The position numbers and the translations under genes were made by a program. From Acidobacteriota bacterium (GTDB lineage Bacteria > Acidobacteriota > Thermoanaerobaculia > Multivoradales > J023), in NCBI GenBank assembly GCA_029263315.1, contig JAJCXR010000012.1:1-64000 (forward strand): 64,000 bases of DNA, in the 5' to 3' direction. Under the pieces are notes generated by a model that had not been told where the DNA came from, made no database searches, and worked only from the letters and a program-made list of their open reading frames with translations. Positions 40,486-49,735 of this stretch are shown here, piece by piece (within the stretch, counting starts at the first letter, position 1; the number at the start of each line of letters is the position of its first letter).

Positions 40486-41733
40486 GTGGCCAATGTCAAA
40501 CGTCTCATCGGTCTATCCCTCGGCGCCGACCTCTGCTGGCCCATATGCTACGAAGAGCTGGTCCGCCGTCTCGACTTGAACCTGAAGCTGAATGGCGACC
40601 AGGTGACCTTCGATGTGGAGCGCTTGAGCATCGAGCCCTACGATCTACAACAGCCCTGCCGCTACGACGTGGTGCTCGATCGCCTCACCCACTGGTACCA
40701 CACCAGTCGGGAGTGGATCAAAAAGGCAGTCATCCTCGATGGCCTCTATGTGCTGAACAATCCCTGGACTCTTCAGTCGATGGAGAAGCAGACCTCCTAC
40801 TGCGCCATGATGAAGCTCGGCTTGCCGGTCCCCAAGACCTGGATGGTGCCGCCCAAGGACTACGAAGAGCACGACGACCTGGCCCCGACGCTCAAGCGCT
40901 ATGCCAAGCTCTTCGACCTGCCGACCATCGGCGAGAAGCTCGGTTACCCCATGTTCATGAAGCCCTACGACGGCGGTGCCTGGGTTGGGGTCAACAAAAT
41001 CGACAACGCCGAAGAATTGAAAAAGGCCTACGAAGAGAGCGGCACCCGGGTCATGCATCTGCAGGCGGCGGTCAAGGACTACGACCTCTTCGTGCGCTCC
41101 GTCGGCGTCGGGCCGCAGGTCAACTCGATCCGCTACGATCCCACGGCCCCATTGCACGACCGCTACAAGGTGGACTTCGACTTCGTCACCGACGACGAGG
41201 AAGAGCTGCTGCGGCAACAGGTGCTGACCATCAACACGTTTTTCGGTTGGGATTTCAACTCCTGCGAGTCCCTGCGTCAGGACGGCGTCTTCTACCCGAT
41301 CGATTTTGCCAATGCCTGTCCCGACTCGCAGGTGACGTCATTGCACTATCACTTCCCGTGGCTGGTCAAATCCCACGTCCGTTGGACCATCTTCTGCGCC
41401 GCCAGCGGCCGTAAGATGCGTCAAAATGTCGATTGGGAGCCTTACTACGAAGTGCAACGTAAGGATCTACCCTTCCGCGAGCGTCTCGCCGAATACGCTC
41501 GGATCGCCGAGGAGCGCCTCGAAAAGGACCGCTTCGAGGAGTTCTGCGCCACGCACCTGGCCCATCTCGACGAAATCACCCTCGATTTCTTCGCCAGCGA
41601 CCGGGCCAAAGAGGCGGTGCGGCTCAAGGTGGAGTCTCTCTTTCCAGAACACGAGCACGAAAAGTTCACCGAGCATTTTTGGGGCTTGCTGCAATTCTGG
41701 CGCAAGACGGAAACCGATCGGCTGAACGCCTAG
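40486..41733 (+). CDS. ATP-grasp enzyme of unknown specificity
   Basis: The 415-residue protein has ATP-grasp features: an N-terminal Rossmann-like part ('RLIGLSLGADLCWPICYEEL'), the ATP-binding lysine in 'GYPMFMKPYDGGAWVGVNKI', and the metal-binding 'DGVFYPIDFANACPDSQVTS' near residue 285-305. ATP-grasp ligases join a carboxylate to an amine or thiol via an acyl phosphate. Start GTG 40486 is supported by AGGAG seven bases upstream; the extended frame has no such site. It follows the esterase by 101 bases on the same strand. The ligase/hydrolase set suggests synthesis or turnover of an amide-linked small molecule, which is inference. Confidence 0.78.
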   Translation: MANVKRLIGLSLGADLCWPICYEELVRRLDLNLKLNGDQVTFDVERLSIEPYDLQQPCRYDVVLDRLTHWYHTSREWIKKAVILDGLYVLNNPWTLQSMEKQTSYCAMMKLGLPVPKTWMVPPKDYEEHDDLAPTLKRYAKLFDLPTIGEKLGYPMFMKPYDGGAWVGVNKIDNAEELKKAYEESGTRVMHLQAAVKDYDLFVRSVGVGPQVNSIRYDPTAPLHDRYKVDFDFVTDDEEELLRQQVLTINTFFGWDFNSCESLRQDGVFYPIDFANACPDSQVTSLHYHFPWLVKSHVRWTIFCAASGRKMRQNVDWEPYYEVQRKDLPFRERLAEYARIAEERLEKDRFEEFCATHLAHLDEITLDFFASDRAKEAVRLKVESLFPEHEHEKFTEHFWGLLQFWRKTETDRLNA

Positions 41734-41746
41734 CCCGTCCTATCCC

Positions 41747-44194
41747 TCAGTACACCCGCTTCTTTTTCTTTTCACCGCGCAACATATCGAGCCAGCGACG
41801 GAAGGGATGACCCTTCTTCTCCGGCTCGATGCCTTGGGGTTGCTCCAAGGGTTGAGCCCGGAAACCACTATGGGCTGGACACAGCTCGGTCGGAGGTTGG
41901 GTGGATAGAAAGCTCTCCGCCACCACCTCCGGACAGCGATCGGTGGCCAGACCACCGGTGGTGGGATCGATCCAAGCGACCACCACACCCTCCGGCGTCG
42001 GAAAGGCCGAATAGCCCCCGGTGGGCCGCGTCCCCAAGGTGAAACGGCTCCAGATGGGCAGGGCGGCGCGGGCGCCGGAGAGCCGCGTCTTGGAGCTGTC
42101 GTCGTACCCCACCCACACCAGGGTAGTGCGCTCCGGGCTGTAGCCGGCAAACCAGCTGTCGCGACGGCTGTTGGTGGTGCCGGTTTTGCCCGCCAGGGCG
42201 TCGGAAATGCCCTGTCGACGCGCCGAACGGGCGGTACCGCGATCGAACACACCCTGCAGCGTCGAATTGACGAGATGGGCGATGTCTTGCCGCAGAACTT
42301 GGGTCGGCGGCTTGGAGGCGGCGCCCTTCAGCGGCTTGCCATGACGATCGAAGATGGCCGTCAGGCCGTGCAACTGCGGACGACGACCTTGATTGGCGAA
42401 GGTGGCATAGACCGTCGCCATTTCGCGGGGTGTGACTTCCATCGCCCCGAGGGCCAAAGCCGGATAGGGCTCCAAGGGCTGCTCGACCCCCAGTCGGTGG
42501 GCCATCTCGACGATATTCGATAGGCCCGCTTGCGCCGCCAAGCGCGCCGTCGGAACGTTGAGGCTGAGCTCCAGAGCGCTGCGCGCTGTCACCCAGCCGC
42601 GGTACTTGCCATCGGAATTCTGTGGCTGCCATGTCTTACCGGCCAGGCGCACCGAATAGGGCGCGTCTTCGAGAAAGGTGGCGGGCGTCGCGACCCCTTG
42701 CTCGAAGGCGGTGGCAAAGACAATCGGCTTGAAGGCACTGCCCACCTGTCGACGGGCCGAGCCAACACGGTCGAATTGACTCTGGCTATAGCTACGGCCA
42801 CCGACATAGGCCAGGATGCCACCGTCCCGTGGGTCGACGGAGATCAAGGCTCCCTGCAGAGGAGCTACGTTGTCGCGCCCCTTCTCCCAACCGGTTTCCA
42901 GTGCCTCCAACCCCCAGGCCAACGCCTCCTCCGCCTTGCCCTGGTCGTCGAGGGATAGGGTCGACAACAGGACATACCCTGCATCGTCGAGCCCTTCGAT
43001 GGCGTAGCGGCGACGGGCCTCGGCGAGCACGGCGTCGGCAAAGTACGGCGCTTGGCGCACCACCCGCGAAACATCGAAGGTCTCCACCGGTTGACGGCTG
43101 GCGGTTTCGAGGCGGGCCGCTTCCACCCATCGCATCTGTGCCAAACGACCGAGCACAAAATCCCGTCGCTCCTTGGCCGCCTGCGGATGGCTCAACGGCG
43201 AGAGGGTTGCGGGGGCCTGGATCATGCCTGCCAAGAGGGCAGATTCCGACAAATTCAGCTGCGCCGGATGCTTGCCGAAGTAGGCCCAGGACGCCGCACC
43301 CACCCCCATCAAGCTGACGGCGCCGGACCGCCCCCAATAGATTTCGTTCAAGTAGGCTTCGAGAATGTTCCGCTTCTCGTATCGGGCCTCGATGAGAATG
43401 GCCAGCAGGGCTTCCCGAATCTTGCGGGTCAGCCGCCGTTCGTGGGTCAAATAGAGGTTCTTGACCAACTGCTGGGTGAGGGTGCTCCCCCCCTGGCGGA
43501 CTTGGTTAGAACGGAGATTCACCCAGGCGGCCCGCAGGATACTGGTCAAGGAGATGCCCTTGTGGGTCAGAAAGCTGGCGTCTTCCGCCGCCAACACCGC
43601 CAGGATCAAGTCCTCCGGTAGATCGTCGATGCTCACCGGGCGACGGTCCCGTAGGTCGGCACCGTAGAAGCTGGCGATCAGGGGAGGCTCCAAGCGAACC
43701 GAGGTCAGATCGGGGGAGGCAACACCCAAGGTCTCCAGACGCCGGACATTGTCCCCCTCAAAGGTGATGCGCAGCCGATCCTTGCCGGTCATTCCGTCGG
43801 GGCTGGGGAACGGCCGGCGAAAGATCTCGATCTGGTCGTCCTGCCGACGAAAGGACCCCAAGGTCAGCCCCTGCCCCGCCGCCGCGGCGCGGTATCCCAT
43901 GGACTGCAGCCGACCGACCAAAACCTCGGGTTTCAACGACTGCCCAACCCGCAGCTCGTCACCCCGCCCGTAAAGCCGCGACGGTTGTTTGCTGGGCACC
44001 GCGCCAAATTGACCTGCCAGTTGCCAGAACGGCCAGACCAGCCAGGCGCCGACGGCGAGCAACAGGAGGCAAACCAAGAGCATCCAGCGGCGCCACCGCA
44101 CGCCGCCGGTGCGTCCACCACGTCGACGCCGGACCGGCCGCCGTCGTCGCAGGTCGTTTCGCTCCTTCTTCGGTCCGGTTGTGCTTCGGCTCAT
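41747..44194 (-). CDS. Bifunctional penicillin-binding protein, PBP1B-like
   Basis: The 815-residue protein polymerises and crosslinks peptidoglycan. It has a basic cytoplasmic tail, one membrane anchor (about 38-58) and a UB2H-like domain (about 75-180). The GT51 domain shows 'AVLAAEDASFLTHKG' and 'RQGGSTLTQQLVKNLYLTHE'. The transpeptidase domain shows S-x-x-K in 'VGSAFKPIVFAT', S-x-N in 'LSLNVPTARLA' and K-T-G in 'AGKTGTTNSRRD'. The C-terminal Lys-rich tail ends the protein. The UB2H-like part suggests the PBP1B branch. It converges with the ATP-grasp gene, 13 bases apart. Confidence 0.92.
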   Translation of the reverse strand: MSRSTTGPKKERNDLRRRRPVRRRRGGRTGGVRWRRWMLLVCLLLLAVGAWLVWPFWQLAGQFGAVPSKQPSRLYGRGDELRVGQSLKPEVLVGRLQSMGYRAAAAGQGLTLGSFRRQDDQIEIFRRPFPSPDGMTGKDRLRITFEGDNVRRLETLGVASPDLTSVRLEPPLIASFYGADLRDRRPVSIDDLPEDLILAVLAAEDASFLTHKGISLTSILRAAWVNLRSNQVRQGGSTLTQQLVKNLYLTHERRLTRKIREALLAILIEARYEKRNILEAYLNEIYWGRSGAVSLMGVGAASWAYFGKHPAQLNLSESALLAGMIQAPATLSPLSHPQAAKERRDFVLGRLAQMRWVEAARLETASRQPVETFDVSRVVRQAPYFADAVLAEARRRYAIEGLDDAGYVLLSTLSLDDQGKAEEALAWGLEALETGWEKGRDNVAPLQGALISVDPRDGGILAYVGGRSYSQSQFDRVGSARRQVGSAFKPIVFATAFEQGVATPATFLEDAPYSVRLAGKTWQPQNSDGKYRGWVTARSALELSLNVPTARLAAQAGLSNIVEMAHRLGVEQPLEPYPALALGAMEVTPREMATVYATFANQGRRPQLHGLTAIFDRHGKPLKGAASKPPTQVLRQDIAHLVNSTLQGVFDRGTARSARRQGISDALAGKTGTTNSRRDSWFAGYSPERTTLVWVGYDDSSKTRLSGARAALPIWSRFTLGTRPTGGYSAFPTPEGVVVAWIDPTTGGLATDRCPEVVAESFLSTQPPTELCPAHSGFRAQPLEQPQGIEPEKKGHPFRRWLDMLRGEKKKKRVY

Positions 44195-44264
44195 TCCCCA
44201 ATCCTCTCACTGTTGACGACGTAGGGGTATACCGACAGACGCTGACTGATATCCTTGGCCGGCA

Positions 44265-46214
44265 ATGATTTCCTTCTCAAATATCGGCAAATCCTTCGGA
44301 CAACAAACCCTCTTCAAGGGCGTGTCCTTTCAATTCAATCCAGGCAACCGCTACGGCCTCGTGGGTGCCAACGGCTCCGGTAAGAGTACCTTCCTCAAGA
44401 TGATGTCAGGGCATGAATTGCCTAGCGAGGGTACCCTCAACATGCCGAAGCGGCTCCGCCTCGGGGTGCTCGAGCAAGATCACTTCAAGTACGAAGAGTT
44501 TCCCATCCTGCACGTTGTCATGATGGGTCACCAAGAGCTCTGGCAGGCCATGGAGGAGAAAGAGGCGCTGCTCGCCAAGGCGGACCAAGAATTCGATGGC
44601 GAGCGTTACGCCGAGCTCGAAGACCTCGTGCTGCGCTATGACGGCTACGCCATGGAATCGCGGGCGGCGGAGATCCTCGAGGGTCTGGGCATCCCCACCG
44701 AGGTGCATGAGAATCCGCTCTCCAGCCTGTCCGGCGGCTTCAAGCTGCGGGTTTTGCTGGCCCAGGTTCTGGCCGCAAACCCTGAATGCCTGCTGCTCGA
44801 CGAGCCCACCAACCAACTTGACATCCTCTCCATCCGCTGGCTGGAAAAGTTCTTGGTCGACTATCCGGGTTTGGCCGTGGTCATCTCCCATGACCACCGC
44901 TTTCTCGACAATGTCTGCACCCACATCGTCGATGTCGACTACGAGACGATCTTGCTCTACAAAGGGAACTACCAGGACTTCGTCGAAGCCAAGGCCATGG
45001 AGCGGGAACGCAAAGAGGCGGAAATCGGCAAACGGGAACGGCAGATCGCCGAGCATCAGGCCTTCATCGATCGCTTCAAGGCCAAGGCCACCAAGGCGCG
45101 TCAGGCCCAGAGCAAGATGAAGAAGATGGAAAAGATCGTCATCGAGAGCCTGCCCCCCACTTCCCGTCGCTACCCAACCTTCCGCTTCGAAGCCTGTCGC
45201 CCCAGCGGCAAGGTGGCCTTGGAAGTGAAGAACATCAGCAAAGCCTATGGCGACAACAAAGTCCTGGAGGACGTCTCCTTGACCGTCCGACGAGGCGACC
45301 GGGTGGCCATCATCGGCCCCAACGGCATCGGTAAGTCGACCCTGCTGAAAATCCTGGTGGACAACCTGCCGCCGGACGAGGGTGAGGTCGAGTGGGGCTA
45401 CGAGACATACCCCGGTTATTTTGCCCAAGATCACAAGGAGATCTTCGAAGGCGGCAAAAATACCGTCGAGGGTTGGTTGTGGGACCACTGCCCCGCCGAG
45501 CCCATCGGCTTCGTCCGCGGCAAGCTCGGCATGGTGCTGTTCTCCGGCGATGAGGTGAAGAAGAAAGTTGGGAGCCTGTCCGGCGGTGAATCGGCACGGC
45601 TGGTCTTTGCCCGTCTGGCGGTCGAGAAACCCAACGTCTTGGTGCTCGATGAGCCCACCAACCACCTCGACCTCGAGGCCATCGACGCACTCGTCGAAGG
45701 TCTCAAAACCTTCGACGGCACCTTGATCCTGGTCTCCCATGACCGCTGGTTCGTCTCCCAGTTGGCGAATCGCATCGTCGAGATCTCACCCCAGGGCATC
45801 AATGACTTCCGCGGCAACTACGAGGAGTACGTCGAACGCTGTGCCGATGATCATCTTGACGCTGAAAAGGTCGTCCTCAAAGCCAAGCGGGAGAAAAAGA
45901 AGTCCAAGGACCAAAGCAAAGGGGCCCCGTCGAGCTCGGACGCCGATTCCAAGAAGCTGCAAAAGAAGAAGAAAAACCTCGAAAAGAAGCGCGACGATCT
46001 CACCGCCAAGATAGAAAAGATGGAAGCGCGGGTCCATGAGATCAATGAGAAATTCTGCAATCCAGGCTTCTTCGATCAAACACCGGAGAAGGAAATCCGT
46101 AGCTTGGAGGCAGAGCAGAAGACTCTGTCGTCGAAGGTCGAAGAGACGATGGAGAGCTGGGAAGGCATCGAGCTAGAGATAGCCGAGTTGCAAGAAGCCA
46201 TCGCCGACCTCTGA
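44265..46214 (+). CDS. ABC-F family ATPase
   Basis: The 649-residue cytosolic protein has two ABC domains without membrane segments. Domain 1 has 'GANGSGKSTFLKMM', 'LSSLSGGFKLRVLLA' and 'LLLDEPTNQLDI'; domain 2 has 'GPNGIGKSTLLKIL', 'SLSGGESARLVFA' and 'LVLDEPTNHLDLEAIDALV'. Between them is the P-site-tRNA-interaction-type linker ('RERKEAEIGKRERQIAEHQAF', about 245-300). A long Lys/Glu-rich coiled coil forms the C-terminus (about 535-649), as in Uup-like members. ABC-F proteins act on stalled ribosomes. Which subtype is uncertain. Confidence 0.9.
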   Translation: MISFSNIGKSFGQQTLFKGVSFQFNPGNRYGLVGANGSGKSTFLKMMSGHELPSEGTLNMPKRLRLGVLEQDHFKYEEFPILHVVMMGHQELWQAMEEKEALLAKADQEFDGERYAELEDLVLRYDGYAMESRAAEILEGLGIPTEVHENPLSSLSGGFKLRVLLAQVLAANPECLLLDEPTNQLDILSIRWLEKFLVDYPGLAVVISHDHRFLDNVCTHIVDVDYETILLYKGNYQDFVEAKAMERERKEAEIGKRERQIAEHQAFIDRFKAKATKARQAQSKMKKMEKIVIESLPPTSRRYPTFRFEACRPSGKVALEVKNISKAYGDNKVLEDVSLTVRRGDRVAIIGPNGIGKSTLLKILVDNLPPDEGEVEWGYETYPGYFAQDHKEIFEGGKNTVEGWLWDHCPAEPIGFVRGKLGMVLFSGDEVKKKVGSLSGGESARLVFARLAVEKPNVLVLDEPTNHLDLEAIDALVEGLKTFDGTLILVSHDRWFVSQLANRIVEISPQGINDFRGNYEEYVERCADDHLDAEKVVLKAKREKKKSKDQSKGAPSSSDADSKKLQKKKKNLEKKRDDLTAKIEKMEARVHEINEKFCNPGFFDQTPEKEIRSLEAEQKTLSSKVEETMESWEGIELEIAELQEAIADL

Positions 46215-46280
46215 TTCACGCTGACTGCCGATCACCGCCGACGCCCCCTTCCCCGAGCTTCATCCAACCAAGGAATACAC

Positions 46281-47060
46281 ATGCCAAGGCAAGCTCTCTC
46301 TCCCCTGGTCATCGCACTCGTCATCTTGGGCGTCCTGGGCAGCGGCGCATTCATCTACTACCAGATGACCAAGGATTTGCCAACGCCACAACCCGTGGCC
46401 TCGACCTCGGAAGGTCCCGATTTCGAGGACGACGACCCCAGCCCGGCACCGGCGGCCATCCAGGTTCCACCCCTCGACGCCAGCGATGAGGTCATCCGTT
46501 CCTTGGTGGACCAGGTCAGCGAGCACCCCCAGCTCGTTCGTTGGGCCGTCAACGATGATCTGGTGCGCCGCTTCGTCGCCGCCATCGACAGCACGGCCCG
46601 CGGTGACAGCCCCCGGAGTCACGTCACGTTCATGGTGCCGCAAGGGGCCTTTCAAGCGGAGCGGCAGCAGCAGGATTTGGTGATCGACGACGCCAGCTTT
46701 TCCCGCTACGACCTCATGACCCAGGTTTTCCTATCCCTCGATACGGCCACCAGTGTGCGGCTCTACCGTCAGCTGGAGCCGCTGTTCGACGAGGCCTACC
46801 AAGATCTCGGCTACCCCGGTGGCGACTTCGACAACGTGCTGCAGAAGGCCATCGCCCACCTGCTGAAGACACCGATCCCGGAAGATCCCCTGGAAGTCGA
46901 GAAGGGTGTCCGCAGTTATCGTTTCAGCGATCCCGTTCTGGAAAACCTGAGCCCGGCTCAGAAACACTATCTGCGTATGGGCGCCGGCAACATGCGCCAG
47001 CTGCACGCCAAGCTGCGTCTCATGGCGACGACCCTGGAGCTGTCGCAGCAAAACGAGTAG
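46281..47060 (+). CDS. DUF3014 domain membrane-anchored protein
   Basis: The 259-residue protein has an N-terminal membrane anchor (about 8-28), a Pro/Asp-rich linker, and then the DUF3014 pattern: 'VPPLDASDEVIRSLVDQVSEHPQL', 'DDLVRRFVAAIDSTARGDSP', 'LYRQLEPLFDEAYQDLGYPGGDF' and 'LSPAQKHYLRMGAGNMRQLHAKL'. The domain's function is unknown; it most likely faces the periplasm. AAGGA precedes the ATG. It lies between ABC-F and thrA genes on the same strand; no functional link is evident. Confidence 0.85.
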   Translation: MPRQALSPLVIALVILGVLGSGAFIYYQMTKDLPTPQPVASTSEGPDFEDDDPSPAPAAIQVPPLDASDEVIRSLVDQVSEHPQLVRWAVNDDLVRRFVAAIDSTARGDSPRSHVTFMVPQGAFQAERQQQDLVIDDASFSRYDLMTQVFLSLDTATSVRLYRQLEPLFDEAYQDLGYPGGDFDNVLQKAIAHLLKTPIPEDPLEVEKGVRSYRFSDPVLENLSPAQKHYLRMGAGNMRQLHAKLRLMATTLELSQQNE

Positions 47061-47179
47061 AGCCACCGGGTCACCAACCCCTCCAACCCTCGACGCCTAA
47101 GGGTGATCGCGTTATCGTCCCCTGGCTCGATTCTCGGGCCCCATGGTGGGGCGCTGAGCAAACGACAGCGAGAAGCATC

Positions 47180-49654
47180 ATGCGTGTGTTGAAATTCGGC
47201 GGCACTTCGGTGGCCACCGTCGAGAGCCTGGGCCGGGTCCTCGATATCGTGTCGCAGGCGGTCACCGAATCGAAAGCCGACGGCGGGGACGGCAGGGTGG
47301 TGGTCGTGGTGTCGGCCATGGGCGGCGTCACCAATCAGCTGATCGCGGCGATGGGGCGGGGCGCCAAACGGGACGATTCTTACCAACAGGTGTGGGCCGA
47401 TCTTCAGGCTCGCCACATGGAATCCGCCGCCGCCCTGGCCGGTGACGGGACGGAGGAATTGCAGCAGTCCCTGGGCCAGAGTTTTGCAGATCTGAAGGAT
47501 CTGCTGCACGGCACTTACCTGCTGCGGGAAGCCAGCCCGCGGACCCGCGACGGCATCTTGGCCTACGGCGAGCGCCTGTCAGCCGCTTTGGTGGCGGCGA
47601 TACTGCGGGCCCGGGGAATGGCCGCCGAAGCGGTGGACGCGCGCCGCATGATCCTCACCGACGACCATTTCGGTCGGGCCCAGGTGGATTTCACAGCCTC
47701 CTATGAACGCATCCGTCAGGTCTTGTCCGAGATCGACGGCGTGGCGGTGGTCACCGGCTTCACCGGCGCCACCGCCGAGGGCCAGACCACCACCCTGGGA
47801 CGCGGCGGCTCCGACTACACGGCGGCGCTGCTCGGGGCGGCCCTCAAAGCCTCTGCGGTGGAGCTGTGGACGGATGTCGACGGCGTCATGAGCGCCGACC
47901 CGCGGTGGGTCGAAGGGGCCTTTCCGCAACATCAGATGAGCTACGCCGAGCTCATGGAGCTATCGCACTTTGGGGCCAAGGTGGTCTACCCTCCCACCAT
48001 CCATCCGGCCCGCAGCCACAATATCCCGCTGCTGATCAAAAACACCTTTGCACCCGAGGCGCCGGGAACACGGGTGGTCGAAAAGAGCGCCGACAATCCG
48101 TTTCCGATTCGTGGCATCGCCTCGATCAACCATGTCGCCATGATGCGCCTCGAAGGGGATGGCATGGTGGGCGTGCCCGGTATTGCGGGACGCCTCTTCG
48201 GCGCGTTGGCAAGGCATGACGTATCGGTGATCCTGATCAGTCAGAGCTCCTCGGAACACTCGATCTGCTTTGCCGTCGCCCCTGAGGATGCAGCCCCGGC
48301 CGAGTCGGCGGTGGCCAAGGAATTCGAGCTCGAGCACCGCCTGGGCATCATCGATCCGCTGGTGGTGGAGGACGAGCAATCGGTCGTCGCCGCCGTCGGT
48401 GAGCAGATGCGCCAGCACCCGGGCATCGCCGGTCACCTGTTCAGCGTCCTCGGACGCCAAGGCATCAGCGTCAAGGCGATCTCCCAAGGATCCTCGGAGC
48501 TCAATATCTCTCTGGTGGTGGACCGTCCCCATGAAAAGAAGGCCCTGGGCTCCATCCACCAAGCATTTTTTGCCCCGCGTCGGCGGCGCCTCGCCTTGGC
48601 TCTCATGGGGCCTGGGCGGGTGGGGTCTGAGCTGCTGTCCCAGGTCCAGTCGGCGGCGCCTTCCTTGCTGATACAGGAAGACTTGGAGGTGGTGGTGGTC
48701 GGCATCGCCAACAGCCGCCGCATGTTGATGGATCGCCGAGGTATCGATCTCAACGCCTGGCAGCCCCTGCTGGCGGAGGCACCGGCCCTCGACCTGCGTT
48801 CCTGGCAGGACTTCCTGACCCACGGGGACGGCAACGACTTGACGGTGCTGGCCGATTGCACCGCCAGCGACACGCCGGGTGGTCTCTACCTGTCGCTCCT
48901 CGAAGCGGACTGCGGCGTCGTCGGCGCTAACAAACGACCCTTTTCTGGCCCCTACGAACATTTCTCGGCCCTCTGGGAGACCTCGCGGCGCGGTCGCGGC
49001 GCCCTTTTCTTGGAAGCCACCGTCGGCGCTGGCCTGCCGGTGCTCGGCACCTTGGAAGATCTACGCCGCACCGGCGACCGGATACGCCGCATCGACGGCA
49101 TTCTCTCCGGCACCGTCAATGCGGTTCTCGAGATGCTGCACGATGGCCTGACATTTAGCGCCGCGGTGCGTCAGGCCCATGAGCATGGTCTCACCGAGCC
49201 CCACCCTTGGGACGACTTGAGCGGTGGCGACGTAGCCCGCAAGCTGTGCATTCTCAGCCGGTTGTCGGGGCGTCGTGTGGAGATGGACGAGCTACGGGTC
49301 GAGCCGGTGATGGCCGACCGGGGTTGGCAAGCCATGGATATCGAGACCTTCTGGCAGGATCTTGGCGCCGTCGATGACGACTTCCAAGCCTTGGTGGCGA
49401 AGGCAAAAGCGGACGACTGCAGATTGCGCTATGTGGCGCGATCGAGCGACAATGGCTCGTCCGTCAGCCTGCTCGCCGTGGCGGCGGACCACCCCGCCCA
49501 TGGTCTGGCCGGCGCCGACAACCTCATCGCCTTCACCAGTGAGCGCTATCGTGAAACGCCGCTGGTGGTCCGTGGCCCAGGTGCTGGTACCCAGGTTACG
49601 GCGGCGGGGGTCTTCGCCGATGCCTTGAGAGCCGCCGCACGCATCCGTACCTGA
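47180..49654 (+). CDS. thrA: Bifunctional aspartate kinase / homoserine dehydrogenase
   Basis: The 824-residue fusion catalyses the first and third steps of the aspartate pathway to threonine and methionine. The N-terminal kinase (about 1-300) shows 'VLKFGGTSVATVESL' and 'TLGRGGSDYTAALLG'. ACT-type regulatory repeats follow (about 310-455, 'ISQSSSEHSICFAV', 'ISQGSSELNISLVV'). The homoserine dehydrogenase part (about 465-824) begins 'RRLALALMGPGRVGSELL' and contains 'GILSGTVNAVLEML'. The paired ACT motifs indicate feedback control, usually by threonine. asd follows 81 bases downstream, so the two form a pathway unit. Confidence 0.94.
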   Translation: MRVLKFGGTSVATVESLGRVLDIVSQAVTESKADGGDGRVVVVVSAMGGVTNQLIAAMGRGAKRDDSYQQVWADLQARHMESAAALAGDGTEELQQSLGQSFADLKDLLHGTYLLREASPRTRDGILAYGERLSAALVAAILRARGMAAEAVDARRMILTDDHFGRAQVDFTASYERIRQVLSEIDGVAVVTGFTGATAEGQTTTLGRGGSDYTAALLGAALKASAVELWTDVDGVMSADPRWVEGAFPQHQMSYAELMELSHFGAKVVYPPTIHPARSHNIPLLIKNTFAPEAPGTRVVEKSADNPFPIRGIASINHVAMMRLEGDGMVGVPGIAGRLFGALARHDVSVILISQSSSEHSICFAVAPEDAAPAESAVAKEFELEHRLGIIDPLVVEDEQSVVAAVGEQMRQHPGIAGHLFSVLGRQGISVKAISQGSSELNISLVVDRPHEKKALGSIHQAFFAPRRRRLALALMGPGRVGSELLSQVQSAAPSLLIQEDLEVVVVGIANSRRMLMDRRGIDLNAWQPLLAEAPALDLRSWQDFLTHGDGNDLTVLADCTASDTPGGLYLSLLEADCGVVGANKRPFSGPYEHFSALWETSRRGRGALFLEATVGAGLPVLGTLEDLRRTGDRIRRIDGILSGTVNAVLEMLHDGLTFSAAVRQAHEHGLTEPHPWDDLSGGDVARKLCILSRLSGRRVEMDELRVEPVMADRGWQAMDIETFWQDLGAVDDDFQALVAKAKADDCRLRYVARSSDNGSSVSLLAVAADHPAHGLAGADNLIAFTSERYRETPLVVRGPGAGTQVTAAGVFADALRAAARIRT

Positions 49655-49735
49655 GACGCCGCATCCGCACCTATCACGCGGCGACCGCGGATCGGCATCA
49701 GCCCCCAACCAAAAGCCTCAACAAGAGAACCATCC

